Below are positions 50,230-58,918 of a stretch of 60,832 bases of DNA, piece after piece. Source of the stretch: Pseudomonadota bacterium (GTDB lineage Bacteria; Myxococcota_A; Polyangia; Polyangiales; Polyangiaceae); contig JAEWRL010000171.1 of NCBI GenBank assembly GCA_023398955.1, positions 1-60,832 on the forward strand. Direction: 5' to 3'. Each line of letters begins with the position of its first letter. The first letter of the stretch is position 1. The translations under genes were made by a program, and so were the position numbers. The notes beneath the pieces are model-generated. The model was not told the DNA's origin and did no database searches. It saw only the letters and a list, made by a program, of their open reading frames with translations.

Positions 50230-51426
50230 TTGAAGAAGAGCGAACCGGCACAATTCTGGCTCAACCGCGCTGCCATCCTGCGCTTCGCGTTCGTCACCGC
50301 CGTGCTCTCGGTCGCTGTCGTTGCATGGGCCAGCGGAGAGGACGAGCCGCAGGCTGTGGAATCGCTGCGCGCCAACACTCCCATCGTTCGAGTGGCGGAG
50401 GTCGAACGAGCGAAACCACTAGCCGAGAAACGCTTCTACGGGACGGTTCGGGCGAGCGAAGAAGCCATCCTGGCGTTCCCCCTCGCCGGGCGGCTCAGCG
50501 CGCGATACGTCGACGTGGGAGATCGAGTTACCAGAGGGCAGCTCTTGGCTCGGCTTGATCATGAGGCGTTCAAAAACCACCTGGCAGCGGCGCGGGCCGG
50601 CATCACCGAAACGACGAGTCAACTCACTCAGGTGCGCAGAGAAGAAGCGCGCCTACTGGAGCTCGACCGCGCCGGAGCGATCTCCACGGCGACCCGGGAG
50701 GCCGCGCAGACGAACAGGGAACGCACCGAGGCCTCGCTCCTTGCCCGCGAAGCGGACGCCGCTGAAGCGAGGCGCCAACTCCGAGACAGCCATCTCTATT
50801 CGACCTTCGACGGCACCGTGACGGCGCTGCACGCCGAGCGGGGCGAGTTCGTCGGCGCGGGGATCCCTGTCGTCGCAATCAGTGGTCAGTCGGGGTTCGA
50901 GGTACGGTTGGAGGTTCCAGAGTCCGTCGCGCTCGGGCTCACCGAGGGAGCCGACGTGAGCGTTCACCTTCCCCTCGCCGGCATCGCCGGGGTCAGCGGC
51001 ACGATAAGCCGACTGGGAGAGGCAACCCAAGGCCAGACCCAGCTCTTTCCCGTTCACGTGGCGCTCGAGCCCAGCCCGGCGTTGCGTGGGGGGATGACGG
51101 CCGAGGTGTCGATGGCCACGCGGGAAGCGCCCGGGGTCTCTGTGCCTTTGGCAGCCATCTTGGATCCTTCGGGGCTGAGGCCCGCGGTGTTGCGACTTCG
51201 CTCGGACCAGGGGACGGCTACCGTCGAGCGGGTGAAGATCGTGCCCGTCCGGGTCGTCGAGGGGCGGGCCGTCATCCGCGGTGATCTTGCCGTTGGAGAC
51301 CAGGTCGTGACTGCCGGTCACGCTTTCCTCCTCGACGGCGATGCGGTCCAGGTCGCGGCCTCGGAAGCCAGCCCAGGGGTGCAAACCGAGTCCGTCACCC
51401 GTCAACGCGCCGTCGAGGCCCCATGA
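50230..51426 (+). CDS. RND efflux periplasmic adaptor (membrane fusion protein)
   Basis: 398 aa with a TTG start at 50230, preceded by CGGAGG. An N-terminal membrane anchor (FAFVTAVLSVAVVAWA, about 19-35) is followed by the lipoyl/barrel-sandwich half-motifs FYGTVRASEEAILAFPLAGR and RLSARYVDVGDRVTRGQLLA. A coiled-coil hairpin (about 120-195) is followed by DSHLYSTFDGTVTALHAERG and a beta-barrel domain (ALRGGMTAEVSMATREAPGV, VPLAAILDP). This is the standard order for HlyD/AcrA-type adaptors. It overlaps the permease gene by 4 bases. No TolC-type outer membrane gene is adjacent. Confidence 0.92.
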   Translation: MKKSEPAQFWLNRAAILRFAFVTAVLSVAVVAWASGEDEPQAVESLRANTPIVRVAEVERAKPLAEKRFYGTVRASEEAILAFPLAGRLSARYVDVGDRVTRGQLLARLDHEAFKNHLAAARAGITETTSQLTQVRREEARLLELDRAGAISTATREAAQTNRERTEASLLAREADAAEARRQLRDSHLYSTFDGTVTALHAERGEFVGAGIPVVAISGQSGFEVRLEVPESVALGLTEGADVSVHLPLAGIAGVSGTISRLGEATQGQTQLFPVHVALEPSPALRGGMTAEVSMATREAPGVSVPLAAILDPSGLRPAVLRLRSDQGTATVERVKIVPVRVVEGRAVIRGDLAVGDQVVTAGHAFLLDGDAVQVAASEASPGVQTESVTRQRAVEAP

Positions 51427-54400
51427 GACGCGGTTTCGCTCAGAAGCGGCTCGTGCTCACCGTCGCCATCGTACTGAGCGCCCTCGGCGCGTTTGCTTTC
51501 GGTGTCATGCCGCGCGCCGAAGACCCGCGCATGCCAGCGACGTGGGGCCTTGTCATCGCTGCCCTCCCCGGCGCCGACGCCGGCAAGGTAGAGCGTCTGG
51601 TCCTCGACCCCCTCGAGAAAGCCCTTCTCCGCGTCGAATCCATCCAGCGCCTCGAGTCCACGGCTCAACCAGGCGTTGCCCTCGTCAACCTCGAGATGGC
51701 CTCGAATGCAAACGTCGACCGCGTCTGGAACGACGTCGAAGACGCCTTGGACGACGCACGAAGCGAGTTCCCGGATGACGCGCTCCCCCCGGTGCTCGAC
51801 CGCAAGCTGAACGACACGCAGGCCGTCATTGTAGCCCTGACGGGCTCGCAGGACGTCCTGGAGCTTTCCCGAGTCGCTCGGGAGCTGGAGTCGGCTCTCC
51901 TCGCCGTCCCCGGCGTGGCGCGCGTCGAGCTCTCGGGGGTTGTCGACGAGCGCGTGGTGGTCACCTACGATCCCGCCATCGCAGCCTCCCTGGGTCTGGA
52001 CGCGCGCTCGCTGGCCGGGATGCTCGGCGCGCGCCATCGCCCGGGCTCGAGCGGCGCCATCACGGCAGGAAAGCGTACCATCTCGCTCCTGCCCAACGCT
52101 GAGTTCGAGAGCATCGAGCAGATCGCGGCCACCCCGGTGGTACTCCCCTCGGGCGCCGCGGTCGCGCTCGGAGACCTCGCCACCGTGCGACGCGAGGTAC
52201 CCCAGCCCGAGCTCGAGCGCATGCGGCACGACGGGAAACCCGCCGTCGCCGTTGGGATCGTCCCTCGGCCTGCCGAGAACGTCGTGGCTTTCGGAGAGCG
52301 CATCCGCAGAGAGCTCGCCAAGCTCCGGGTCGGCATCGAGCCTCTCGCCATCGAAGAGATTGCCTTCCAACCCGAAAGGGTAGAGCAAAGGCTCAGCGGG
52401 TTGAGCCGCTCCCTCCTGCTCGGGATCCTCATCGTCGCGGCGGTTCTAGTCGCCTTCATGGGTCTGCGTCTCGGGCTGATTGTGGCTTTCGTCGTGCCCC
52501 TGGTGGCAGCCTCTTCCCTCGGGCTCTTCGCGATGGGGGGCGGCGTGCTGCACCAGATTTCAATCGCTGCGCTCGTGCTGGCCCTCGGCATGCTCGTCGA
52601 CAACGCCATCGTCGTGGCCGAAGACTGCCAGCGACGGCTCGACCTCGGCGAAGACCGCCAGGCGGCGACCCAAGCCGCGGTGCGTAGCCTGGCGCTGCCC
52701 CTCGCGACCGCGACAGGCACCACAGTCGCGGCGTTCCTACCCATGCTCCTCAGTGAGGGCCCCACTGCCGACTTCACCCGCAGTATCCCCATCATTGTCA
52801 TTATTACCCTGGTCCTCTCCTACCTCTTCGCCATCGCGGTCACACCCGCCTTGGCCGCCATGGTGCTCAGACCGCGCGTCGCGGCCCGTGATACACGCGT
52901 CGCGAGTTCGAGCAGCCTGCTCGGGCGTTTCGCCCTCCGCCACCCCTGGGCCGTCGTCGGCCTCGCGAGTGCGCTCTTGGTGGCCACGGCACTGAGCGCC
53001 GGCTCCATTGAACAGCGCTTCTTCCCAGGCGCGGACAGAAACCAGCTCGTCGTCAGCGTGTCGCTGCAGGAGGGCTCGCCCATCGAAGCCAGCGATGATG
53101 CCAGGCGCCGCCTCGAAGCCCTGCTCGCACGCCGACCCGAAGTGGTGAGCATCGACACCTTCGTCGGCAGAGCCGTGCCCCGCTTCTACTACAACATCCT
53201 CAGCAGCCCAAGCAGCCCCCATCTGGCTCAGCTCCTCATTACGACGCGAGAGGCCTCCGACACGGGCCCCCTCGCTGATTGGATCCGAGTCCAGGTGCGA
53301 GAACGAATTCCGGAGGCGCAGGTCGTTGCCCGAGCCATGGAGCAGGGGCCCCCCGTGACCGCTCCCATCGAGGTTCGCGTCACGGGCAAGGATCTGGTGA
53401 ACCTCCAAGAGGCGTCCGAGCGGGTCCTGCGGGAGCTCCGGGAGCTGCCCGGTACCCGGGATGTCCGCCACGATCTGGGCGCGGGAATGCCGACGGTTCA
53501 GTTCGCCATCGACGACACGGCGGCGGCGCGGCGGGGTCTGGCTCGGCGCGACGTCTCCCTCGCTCTGCTCGAACAAACCCAGGGGTTACCCGTGGGCGAG
53601 CTGCGCTACGGCGCCGAGCTCGTGCCCATCCTCGTCCGCGGCCCCGACGCGCACCACCTGGCGCCCAGCGATGTGGCGAGCGTCCCCGTCACGGGGGACA
53701 GCACCGGCCCCGTCCCCCTGGAACAGCTCGCCATGGGAGAGCTTCGCTACGTCCCCGCCGTCGCGCATCACCTCGACGGCAAGCGCGTCGCTCGCGTCTT
53801 GGCCGAGCTCGCGCCGGGCGTCCCCTTCAGCCTCGTCGAGAAGCAGCTGGCCGAACGCCTGAAACGGATGGCGCTTCCAGCCGGGGTCGAGGTCGCCCTG
53901 GGCGGCGCCTCCGAGGAAAGCGGCGAGGCCAATCGCGCCATGCTCAAGACCCTCCCGGCGGGGCTACTGCTCCTCTTGGTGCTGCTGCTCGTCGAGTTCA
54001 ACTCCTTCCGGCGCCTCGCCATCGTCCTGACGACCATGCCCTTGGCGGCTACCGGCGTCGTGCCGGGCCTCGTCCTCGCCGATCAGCCTTTTGGGTTCAT
54101 GAGCATGCTGGGGGTCTTCGCGCTCCTTGGGATCGTGGTCAACAACGCCATCGTTCTCCTGGACGTCATCGAACAACGGCGTCGGTCCGGCGCAACCTTG
54201 GAAGAGGCGGTGCAAGATGCCGTGACCCGGCGGACACGTCCGATCCTCCTTACGACGGCCACCACGATTGCGGGCCTCTTGCCGCTGGCGTTCAGCGGTA
54301 GTTCGCTCTGGCCACCGCTGGCGTGGGCCATGATCAGCGGGCTCACGGCTTCGACGCTGCTCACCTTGGGCGTCGTGCCCGCGCTCTATGCGTTACTCTT

Positions 54401-54491
54401 CCGCGGCGGGCAGGCGGGGAGCCCGCCACACGCGGAGCTCGGTTCTCGGTGGCAGTTCTGGAGAAGCGCCCGGCTGCCCGAACCATCCTGA
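51423..54491 (+). CDS. RND-type efflux permease (AcrB/HAE-like)
   Basis: 1022 aa, ATGA overlap with the adaptor. It has the full RND layout: TM1 (VLTVAIVLSALGAFAFGVMP), a first large periplasmic loop, and a TM2-TM6 block around 340-500. The TM4 relay motif is ALGMLVDNAIVVAEDCQRRL, carrying Asp-Asn where AcrB has Asp-Asp. A second periplasmic loop and a TM8-TM12 block follow (FALLGIVVNNAIVLLDVIEQ, RTRPILLTTATTIAGLLPLA). Length matches the family. It probably exports small molecules or ions using proton motive force; the N-terminus 'RAEDPRMPATW' resembles the MdtB/CzcA-like group. Specificity unknown. Confidence 0.93.
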   Translation: MRRGFAQKRLVLTVAIVLSALGAFAFGVMPRAEDPRMPATWGLVIAALPGADAGKVERLVLDPLEKALLRVESIQRLESTAQPGVALVNLEMASNANVDRVWNDVEDALDDARSEFPDDALPPVLDRKLNDTQAVIVALTGSQDVLELSRVARELESALLAVPGVARVELSGVVDERVVVTYDPAIAASLGLDARSLAGMLGARHRPGSSGAITAGKRTISLLPNAEFESIEQIAATPVVLPSGAAVALGDLATVRREVPQPELERMRHDGKPAVAVGIVPRPAENVVAFGERIRRELAKLRVGIEPLAIEEIAFQPERVEQRLSGLSRSLLLGILIVAAVLVAFMGLRLGLIVAFVVPLVAASSLGLFAMGGGVLHQISIAALVLALGMLVDNAIVVAEDCQRRLDLGEDRQAATQAAVRSLALPLATATGTTVAAFLPMLLSEGPTADFTRSIPIIVIITLVLSYLFAIAVTPALAAMVLRPRVAARDTRVASSSSLLGRFALRHPWAVVGLASALLVATALSAGSIEQRFFPGADRNQLVVSVSLQEGSPIEASDDARRRLEALLARRPEVVSIDTFVGRAVPRFYYNILSSPSSPHLAQLLITTREASDTGPLADWIRVQVRERIPEAQVVARAMEQGPPVTAPIEVRVTGKDLVNLQEASERVLRELRELPGTRDVRHDLGAGMPTVQFAIDDTAAARRGLARRDVSLALLEQTQGLPVGELRYGAELVPILVRGPDAHHLAPSDVASVPVTGDSTGPVPLEQLAMGELRYVPAVAHHLDGKRVARVLAELAPGVPFSLVEKQLAERLKRMALPAGVEVALGGASEESGEANRAMLKTLPAGLLLLLVLLLVEFNSFRRLAIVLTTMPLAATGVVPGLVLADQPFGFMSMLGVFALLGIVVNNAIVLLDVIEQRRRSGATLEEAVQDAVTRRTRPILLTTATTIAGLLPLAFSGSSLWPPLAWAMISGLTASTLLTLGVVPALYALLFRGGQAGSPPHAELGSRWQFWRSARLPEPS

Positions 54492-54590
54492 TACCGCACG
54501 GTCATCGCCATGCTGCGCGACAGCGGTAACGCTGCCCCCGTTCTACGAGTGCGTCCCTCGTGGCGCCCGAGTTCATAGAAAGGAAGGCGG

Positions 54591-56201
54591 ATGAATCTTC
54601 AGCAAGATCGAATTGCCGGCGCGGAATACCGCGCGCCGCAGGACAACGGCCAGACGGGCCGACGCACCCGGAATGGTGTCAAGACAGTAAGCGCGCGCCT
54701 GTTCGCGGGCCTGCTCCTGTCGGCCACGGCGGGGTGCTACTCCGTCAACCTGAACGGGGATGGAACGAATCCGAGCCCAGATGGAACGTTCACGAGTCCC
54801 GAGTGCCAAAGCAGCGCGACTCCCATCCCACGGGCCAACGAAGGGAACTGGACCCTTGTGGTGTTGAACGACGTCATTCCCGGGGATGAGCAGTTCACCT
54901 GTGGAAACGGGGAGCCCTACAAGTTCTTCGTCCAGTTCAACACGGGCGCGACCGATCTCACCGTCGCCCTCGAGCCCGGCGGGGCCTGTTGGGACTACGA
55001 GACCTGTGAACACCAAGCCGGTGTGCTGAACCCCGTGCGGCTCGAGGCGGTCCCTGACGACCTGATGACGAACCTCAACTACAAGCCGTGGGCCGCGATG
55101 TACCCCCACTTTGGCCGCATCGACAACAGCGTACCCACAAACAAATACAACCACGTGTTCTTCCCGTACTGCACGGGAGATGCCTTCACTGGCGACACTG
55201 AGAAGACCTACTACCCCAGCGGAGCCGGTGAGCCGGTAGAAGTTCGACACCACGGACGCCGCAACCTGGAGGCCGCAGCGCAGTGGCTGGCACAGACCTT
55301 CCCCTCGGGATACGTCGGGCAGCTCCTCGTCATAGGAAGCAGCGCTGGCGCTGTCGGGGCCACCGCCAACTATCCGCTAATCAGGGACACCATTTCCCCC
55401 CAATGCGGCGCCATGATCAATGACTCTGGCCCGATCTTCCCCCCCAAGGGCGGACAGTTCGGGGGACTCTACCCGCCGTACATTCCGAGCCAGCAGCAGG
55501 GGCTTCTCGACCGAGTCAGCGCAAGCTGGGACCTGATGGCTCCCGGGGCGATCGTAGAACAGTTGGACAATCGCTTCGGCAACAACTGGTATCGCCTCCT
55601 GCGTGACAACATCGGCCACATCAACCGGGGTCTGGCCCGCGCCTACCCGGACGATCGTTTCCTGTTCACGACGTTCAAGCAAGACCTGAACTTCTCGGTC
55701 TTCTCTTTCGTGGGCGGCGGGGCGATCGCCCCAGGCAGCGACATCGCCGAGCAGGTGCTCGACATGTGGCAGTCCGAGGTCGCGGATTTCAAAGCCTGGA
55801 TCAAGAGCGACTCGAAGGAGAACTGGGGTTACTACTTGCCCAACTTCCGCCCCGATTTCTGCAGTCACATGGTGGCGACATCACCGTTGACGCTCGTGCA
55901 CGACAGGAATGGCTACGCTCGGGCGGGCATCGCCGGCCATGCCGACGGCTATTACCGCACCGAGATCGGGAGCATGAATTTGGGAGACGCGATCCGTCAG
56001 CTCCTGGATCGCGACCAGGACATCCCGCGTGTAGACGCGGACCCAGATCCGACGCAGCTCTCCTTCACGTCCGAAACGGGTGAGGGCGTTGCCAATGACG
56101 ACTGGTACGGCCTGTACAGTGGGGAGCTCATCCCGGACAAGCAGGCGTACATCGACGCCGAGCTCGAGGACTGCGTGTTCACCAACGGCTATCCGAACTA
56201 A
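54591..56201 (+). CDS. Pectinacetylesterase/Notum-like serine esterase, lipoprotein
   Basis: 536 aa; ATG with GGAAGGCGG upstream. The N-region is long (about 35 residues) but ends in a clear lipobox LLSATAGC (Cys49). Family features are KFFVQFNTGA then LEPGGACWDYETCEH, HVFFPYCTGDAFTGD, and the nucleophile elbow LLVIGSSAGAVGATANYPLI (GxSxG with the Ser in GSSAG). The FCSHMVATSPLTLV segment may hold the catalytic His. This is the pectin acetylesterase fold. With PL11 nearby, deacetylation of pectin or rhamnogalacturonan is likely. Other esters cannot be excluded. Confidence 0.85.
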   Translation: MNLQQDRIAGAEYRAPQDNGQTGRRTRNGVKTVSARLFAGLLLSATAGCYSVNLNGDGTNPSPDGTFTSPECQSSATPIPRANEGNWTLVVLNDVIPGDEQFTCGNGEPYKFFVQFNTGATDLTVALEPGGACWDYETCEHQAGVLNPVRLEAVPDDLMTNLNYKPWAAMYPHFGRIDNSVPTNKYNHVFFPYCTGDAFTGDTEKTYYPSGAGEPVEVRHHGRRNLEAAAQWLAQTFPSGYVGQLLVIGSSAGAVGATANYPLIRDTISPQCGAMINDSGPIFPPKGGQFGGLYPPYIPSQQQGLLDRVSASWDLMAPGAIVEQLDNRFGNNWYRLLRDNIGHINRGLARAYPDDRFLFTTFKQDLNFSVFSFVGGGAIAPGSDIAEQVLDMWQSEVADFKAWIKSDSKENWGYYLPNFRPDFCSHMVATSPLTLVHDRNGYARAGIAGHADGYYRTEIGSMNLGDAIRQLLDRDQDIPRVDADPDPTQLSFTSETGEGVANDDWYGLYSGELIPDKQAYIDAELEDCVFTNGYPN

Positions 56202-56332
56202 CGCCGTCGCCAGACAGCTCGATACTCCAACCCGTGTGGGGGACACGAACCTCACCCGGGTTAGAGTCTTTTGTGAGACACTCCCGCCGATTTAATCCAT
56301 CGGGAGCGCAATGCTCGTGCGCGTCACGTCCG

Positions 56333-57247
56333 ATGGTTGTAAACCAAGGACCGGTGAGGGACGAGCTGAAAACTGACGGCAGTGTTCGGGAAACCGATAG
56401 TTCATCGCAAGAATCGCACTGCCACCTTTCACAAGAGGCGCAGTGCTACGCGCAGGGGCGCCGTGCGTATCCGAACCTCGCCTTCGAATGGCCTGAGTTT
56501 CGTGCTGCATGGGCGAAGTGGCAACGGCGCAGCAGCTCGGTCGCCATGGTGGACGACTACGTGCGGCTCGCTTGCCTCGCGGCCGTTCCCGGAGCCGCTG
56601 AGGTCTTCGCTCGCGAGTACCTGACCCCGCTCCGCCCCACCCTTGCCCGCATCTGTCAGTCGGAGGAAGAGACGGAAACGGCGCTCCAAGATGTCCGCGA
56701 GAAGCTCCTGCTGCCGCCCATGAGCCGCCTGGAGAGTTATCAACCTTCTGGCAGGCTCCGCGCCTGGCTTCGCGTGCTGGCCACGCGCACGGCCATAGAC
56801 AGGACGCGGGGACGGCGTGCGCAACGACGTCGCGAGATCACATTGGAAGAGTACCTGGAGACCTCCGCGCTGGCGCCAGAAGACCAGTACTTGCTTCGCG
56901 AGTGGTCCACCGAAGTGCGCGGCGCGCTCAGGCGAGCCGTGAAGCGGCTTCCATCGCGCGAACGGCAAGCGCTGCGCATGCACCTGGTCCTGGGGTGGAG
57001 CGTCACCGTCATAGGGCGCGCCCTTTCCGTGCACCGAGCTACCGCAGCGCGCTGGATCGCCACGGCCAAGACGCAGCTCGCCAGCCTCGCCAAGGAGGAG
57101 CTGACGGCAGAACTAGGGACGTCCACGGATCCGAAGGAGCTCTTTGCCGACCTGCCAAGCCAGCTCGATCTCAGCCTTTCGCAGGTATTCCGGACCACCC
57201 AGCTGACAGCCGACCCGCTTCACGCTTCATGCCCGTCGGAGCGCTAG
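56333..57247 (+). CDS. Myxobacterial ECF-like sigma factor
   Basis: 304 aa if started at ATG 56333; the frame is open to 56234 and no strong ribosome binding site marks the start. The N-terminal about 85 residues (CYAQGRRAYPNLAFEWPEFR, DDYVRLACLAAVPGAAEVFA) are an extension typical of a myxobacterial sigma subgroup. Region 2-like ETETALQDVREKLLLPPMSR, ...RLRAWLRVLATRTAIDRTRG and region 4 RLPSRERQALRMHLVLGWSV, TVIGRALSVHRATAARWIAT follow. The C-terminal ELFADLPSQLDLSLSQVF tail is also subgroup-typical. Members often sit near Ser/Thr kinases, but none is here. It converges with the lipoprotein gene at 57252. Confidence 0.85.
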   Translation: MVVNQGPVRDELKTDGSVRETDSSSQESHCHLSQEAQCYAQGRRAYPNLAFEWPEFRAAWAKWQRRSSSVAMVDDYVRLACLAAVPGAAEVFAREYLTPLRPTLARICQSEEETETALQDVREKLLLPPMSRLESYQPSGRLRAWLRVLATRTAIDRTRGRRAQRRREITLEEYLETSALAPEDQYLLREWSTEVRGALRRAVKRLPSRERQALRMHLVLGWSVTVIGRALSVHRATAARWIATAKTQLASLAKEELTAELGTSTDPKELFADLPSQLDLSLSQVFRTTQLTADPLHASCPSER

Positions 57248-57251
57248 GCAA

Positions 57252-57809
57252 TCACAGGCATTCCCCACCAGCGCAGCTCTGATCGAGCGAGCAGACTACA
57301 CCGCAGTCCCCGCAATTGAGTGGATCTGCCGACCCTTCGACTTCACAGCCGTTCGTGACCGTGCTCGTAGCGCTCGAGTAGCGGCCGTCGCAATCGAGAT
57401 ATCCGCGCTCGCAACGCAGAATGGCACAAGAGCCACTACAACCCCGTTCTCCATGGGGCACCTCGGGGCAAACATGGCCACACTGTCCGCAGTGATCGGG
57501 ATCGTGATCGTGATCGACCTCACACCCGTCCTGGGGGTCACCATTGCAGTCGCCGAATGGCTCGTTGCAGGTGACGACGGCGCAGCTTCCGGAGGCATCG
57601 CAAGTTGCCTGAGCGTTCGCCAGGAAGCACGGGGAACAATGATCGGCAGCGCAGCCCCAACGTGGAAGGTCCATGCTGACACAGCTTCCCTCGCAAGCCT
57701 TCGTTCCCTCGGGGCAGCGCAGCTCGTCCGTGTCCAGTGCGAACGAGCAAGCGAGGGACAGGCCGGCAAGCACAAGCAGTTGCCACCAGAACCCGTCGAC
57801 GCGCCTCAG
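57252..57809 (-). CDS. Cys-rich lipoprotein, probable CTG start
   Basis: 185 aa if translation begins at CTG 57809-57807, which overlaps the TGA of the upstream gene as CTGA. That start gives a normal lipoprotein signal: MRRVDGFWWQLLVLAGLSLA then Cys21. The only standard in-frame start, GTG 57773, would leave no basic N-region, and the frame is closed upstream by TAA before any ATG/GTG/TTG. The mature protein has 20 or so cysteines in repeated modules (CPEGTKACEGSCVSM, HCGQCGHVCPEV, NCGDCGVVCSLDQSC), like the CGxC repeats of other myxobacterial surface proteins. Ligand unknown. Confidence 0.7.
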   Translation of the reverse strand: MRRVDGFWWQLLVLAGLSLACSFALDTDELRCPEGTKACEGSCVSMDLPRWGCAADHCSPCFLANAQATCDASGSCAVVTCNEPFGDCNGDPQDGCEVDHDHDPDHCGQCGHVCPEVPHGERGCSGSCAILRCERGYLDCDGRYSSATSTVTNGCEVEGSADPLNCGDCGVVCSLDQSCAGGECL

Positions 57810-58774
57810 AACACACCCCCTAGCAGCAGGTGGTTAGGTCCTACCTCGACGGCAAGCTCCGCGCTGCGCCGGGAGTTCGCGCGAAGCACGACCCTCACCA
57901 GGGTGACCGTCAACGTGGCGGCGGAGACGGCAAACAGGGAGTCGGCAACAAGGCTCCGTCGCCGGATCGAATCGAGGCGCGCCTCTTCGCAATCCGGTGC
58001 GCATTCACGCTTCGCGTCGCTGAAGTCCGCAGCGACGGCCAGTCCGATCGCGGCGCCCACGGCGCCGGCGGCCAGGCTAGCCCCGAGGAGAATGTAATCG
58101 GTGCCGTCGAGGAGCGGCGGCGAGGAGGGCGACTCCGTCGGCGGGGCTGGGACGACAACGGGGGCGGCATTGAACGTCACGTGCACGACGCGCTGCTTCT
58201 CGCCGACGCGGAGCACGAGCTTTCGCGTCGCCGGCTCGTAACCCGGGGTCTCGAAGCGCAGGCCGTGCTCCCCGGGATCGAGCTCCAGGGGGCGACCGTC
58301 GAGACGGGAGACCAAGACCCCATCATCGTCGTCGCGGACGGACACCTGGCTGAGATCCGCGCCGTTGGCCTCTGCCGACAGAATGATGCTGGGGATATCG
58401 GACTCCACGGCATCCAGAAGCTCGGCACACGCGCTTCGGAGCAGGGCGCTGCAGGCGGGGTGCAGACAGCGGCGCAACAGGCCCCTCGCGCGGCGCAGGT
58501 GGCCGTCCTGCCGAGCGACTTGAGCGTCAGCGTGAAAACCGATGCAGCGATCCACGTCGGGAGCTGCCCCAGCGGGCGCCAGTTCGCTCCCGCCGTTCGG
58601 CGACAAGAGCGCTTTCGCGCGCTTGGCTTCGTCCTGGGATGACCAACCCACGCTTGTGGTGAGCAGCGCAACGCCACAAGCGCTCACGCCGAGCGAGCGG
58701 GTCACCAGGGCACCCCACCCGAGGAAGCGTCCATCAGGATGCTCTCTTCGTGACTTGCGCGGTCGAGGACACAT
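57806..58774 (-). CDS. PEGA-like exported membrane protein
   Basis: 322 aa from ATG 58774; a GTG at 58705 is an alternative giving a shorter n-region. A signal or membrane segment (about 24-45, SLGVSACGVALLTTSVG) precedes a Cys-containing helical domain (LRRARGLLRRCLHPACSALL, RSACAELLDAVESDIPSI). A PEGA-like beta domain (VLVSRLDGRPLELDPGEHGL, RFETPGYEPATRKLVLRVGE) is followed by two membrane helices (YILLGASLAAGAVGAAIGLA, VADSLFAVSAATLTVTLVRV). This set is frequent in Polyangia near Ser/Thr kinases and sigma factors and is thought to sit in the envelope. Co-directional with and overlapping the Cys-rich lipoprotein gene. Confidence 0.8.
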   Translation of the reverse strand: MCPRPRKSRREHPDGRFLGWGALVTRSLGVSACGVALLTTSVGWSSQDEAKRAKALLSPNGGSELAPAGAAPDVDRCIGFHADAQVARQDGHLRRARGLLRRCLHPACSALLRSACAELLDAVESDIPSIILSAEANGADLSQVSVRDDDDGVLVSRLDGRPLELDPGEHGLRFETPGYEPATRKLVLRVGEKQRVVHVTFNAAPVVVPAPPTESPSSPPLLDGTDYILLGASLAAGAVGAAIGLAVAADFSDAKRECAPDCEEARLDSIRRRSLVADSLFAVSAATLTVTLVRVVLRANSRRSAELAVEVGPNHLLLGGVF

Positions 58775-58816
58775 CGTCTGGGTTTAGCAGGACCGGGTAT
58801 AGCAAATCTTCCCAAC

Positions 58817-58851
58817 TACCGAAAATCCTTCGACTCGGCAGGCTTTCGGTA
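58817..58851. promoter_or_regulatory. Possible operator in the divergent PEGA/solute-binding region
   Basis: TACCGAAA (58817-58824) and TTTCGGTA (58844-58851) form an 8-bp inverted repeat with a 19-base spacer, midway between the two divergent starts (58774 and 58919). It could bind a dimeric regulator. Statistical support is weak. Confidence 0.3.
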
Positions 58852-58918
58852 TCACGCTCTCGTTGCTGTGGGTAGGCAGCCGCTGTTCCCCTCGCCTCCC
58901 TTGCTCGAGGCTCGATCG

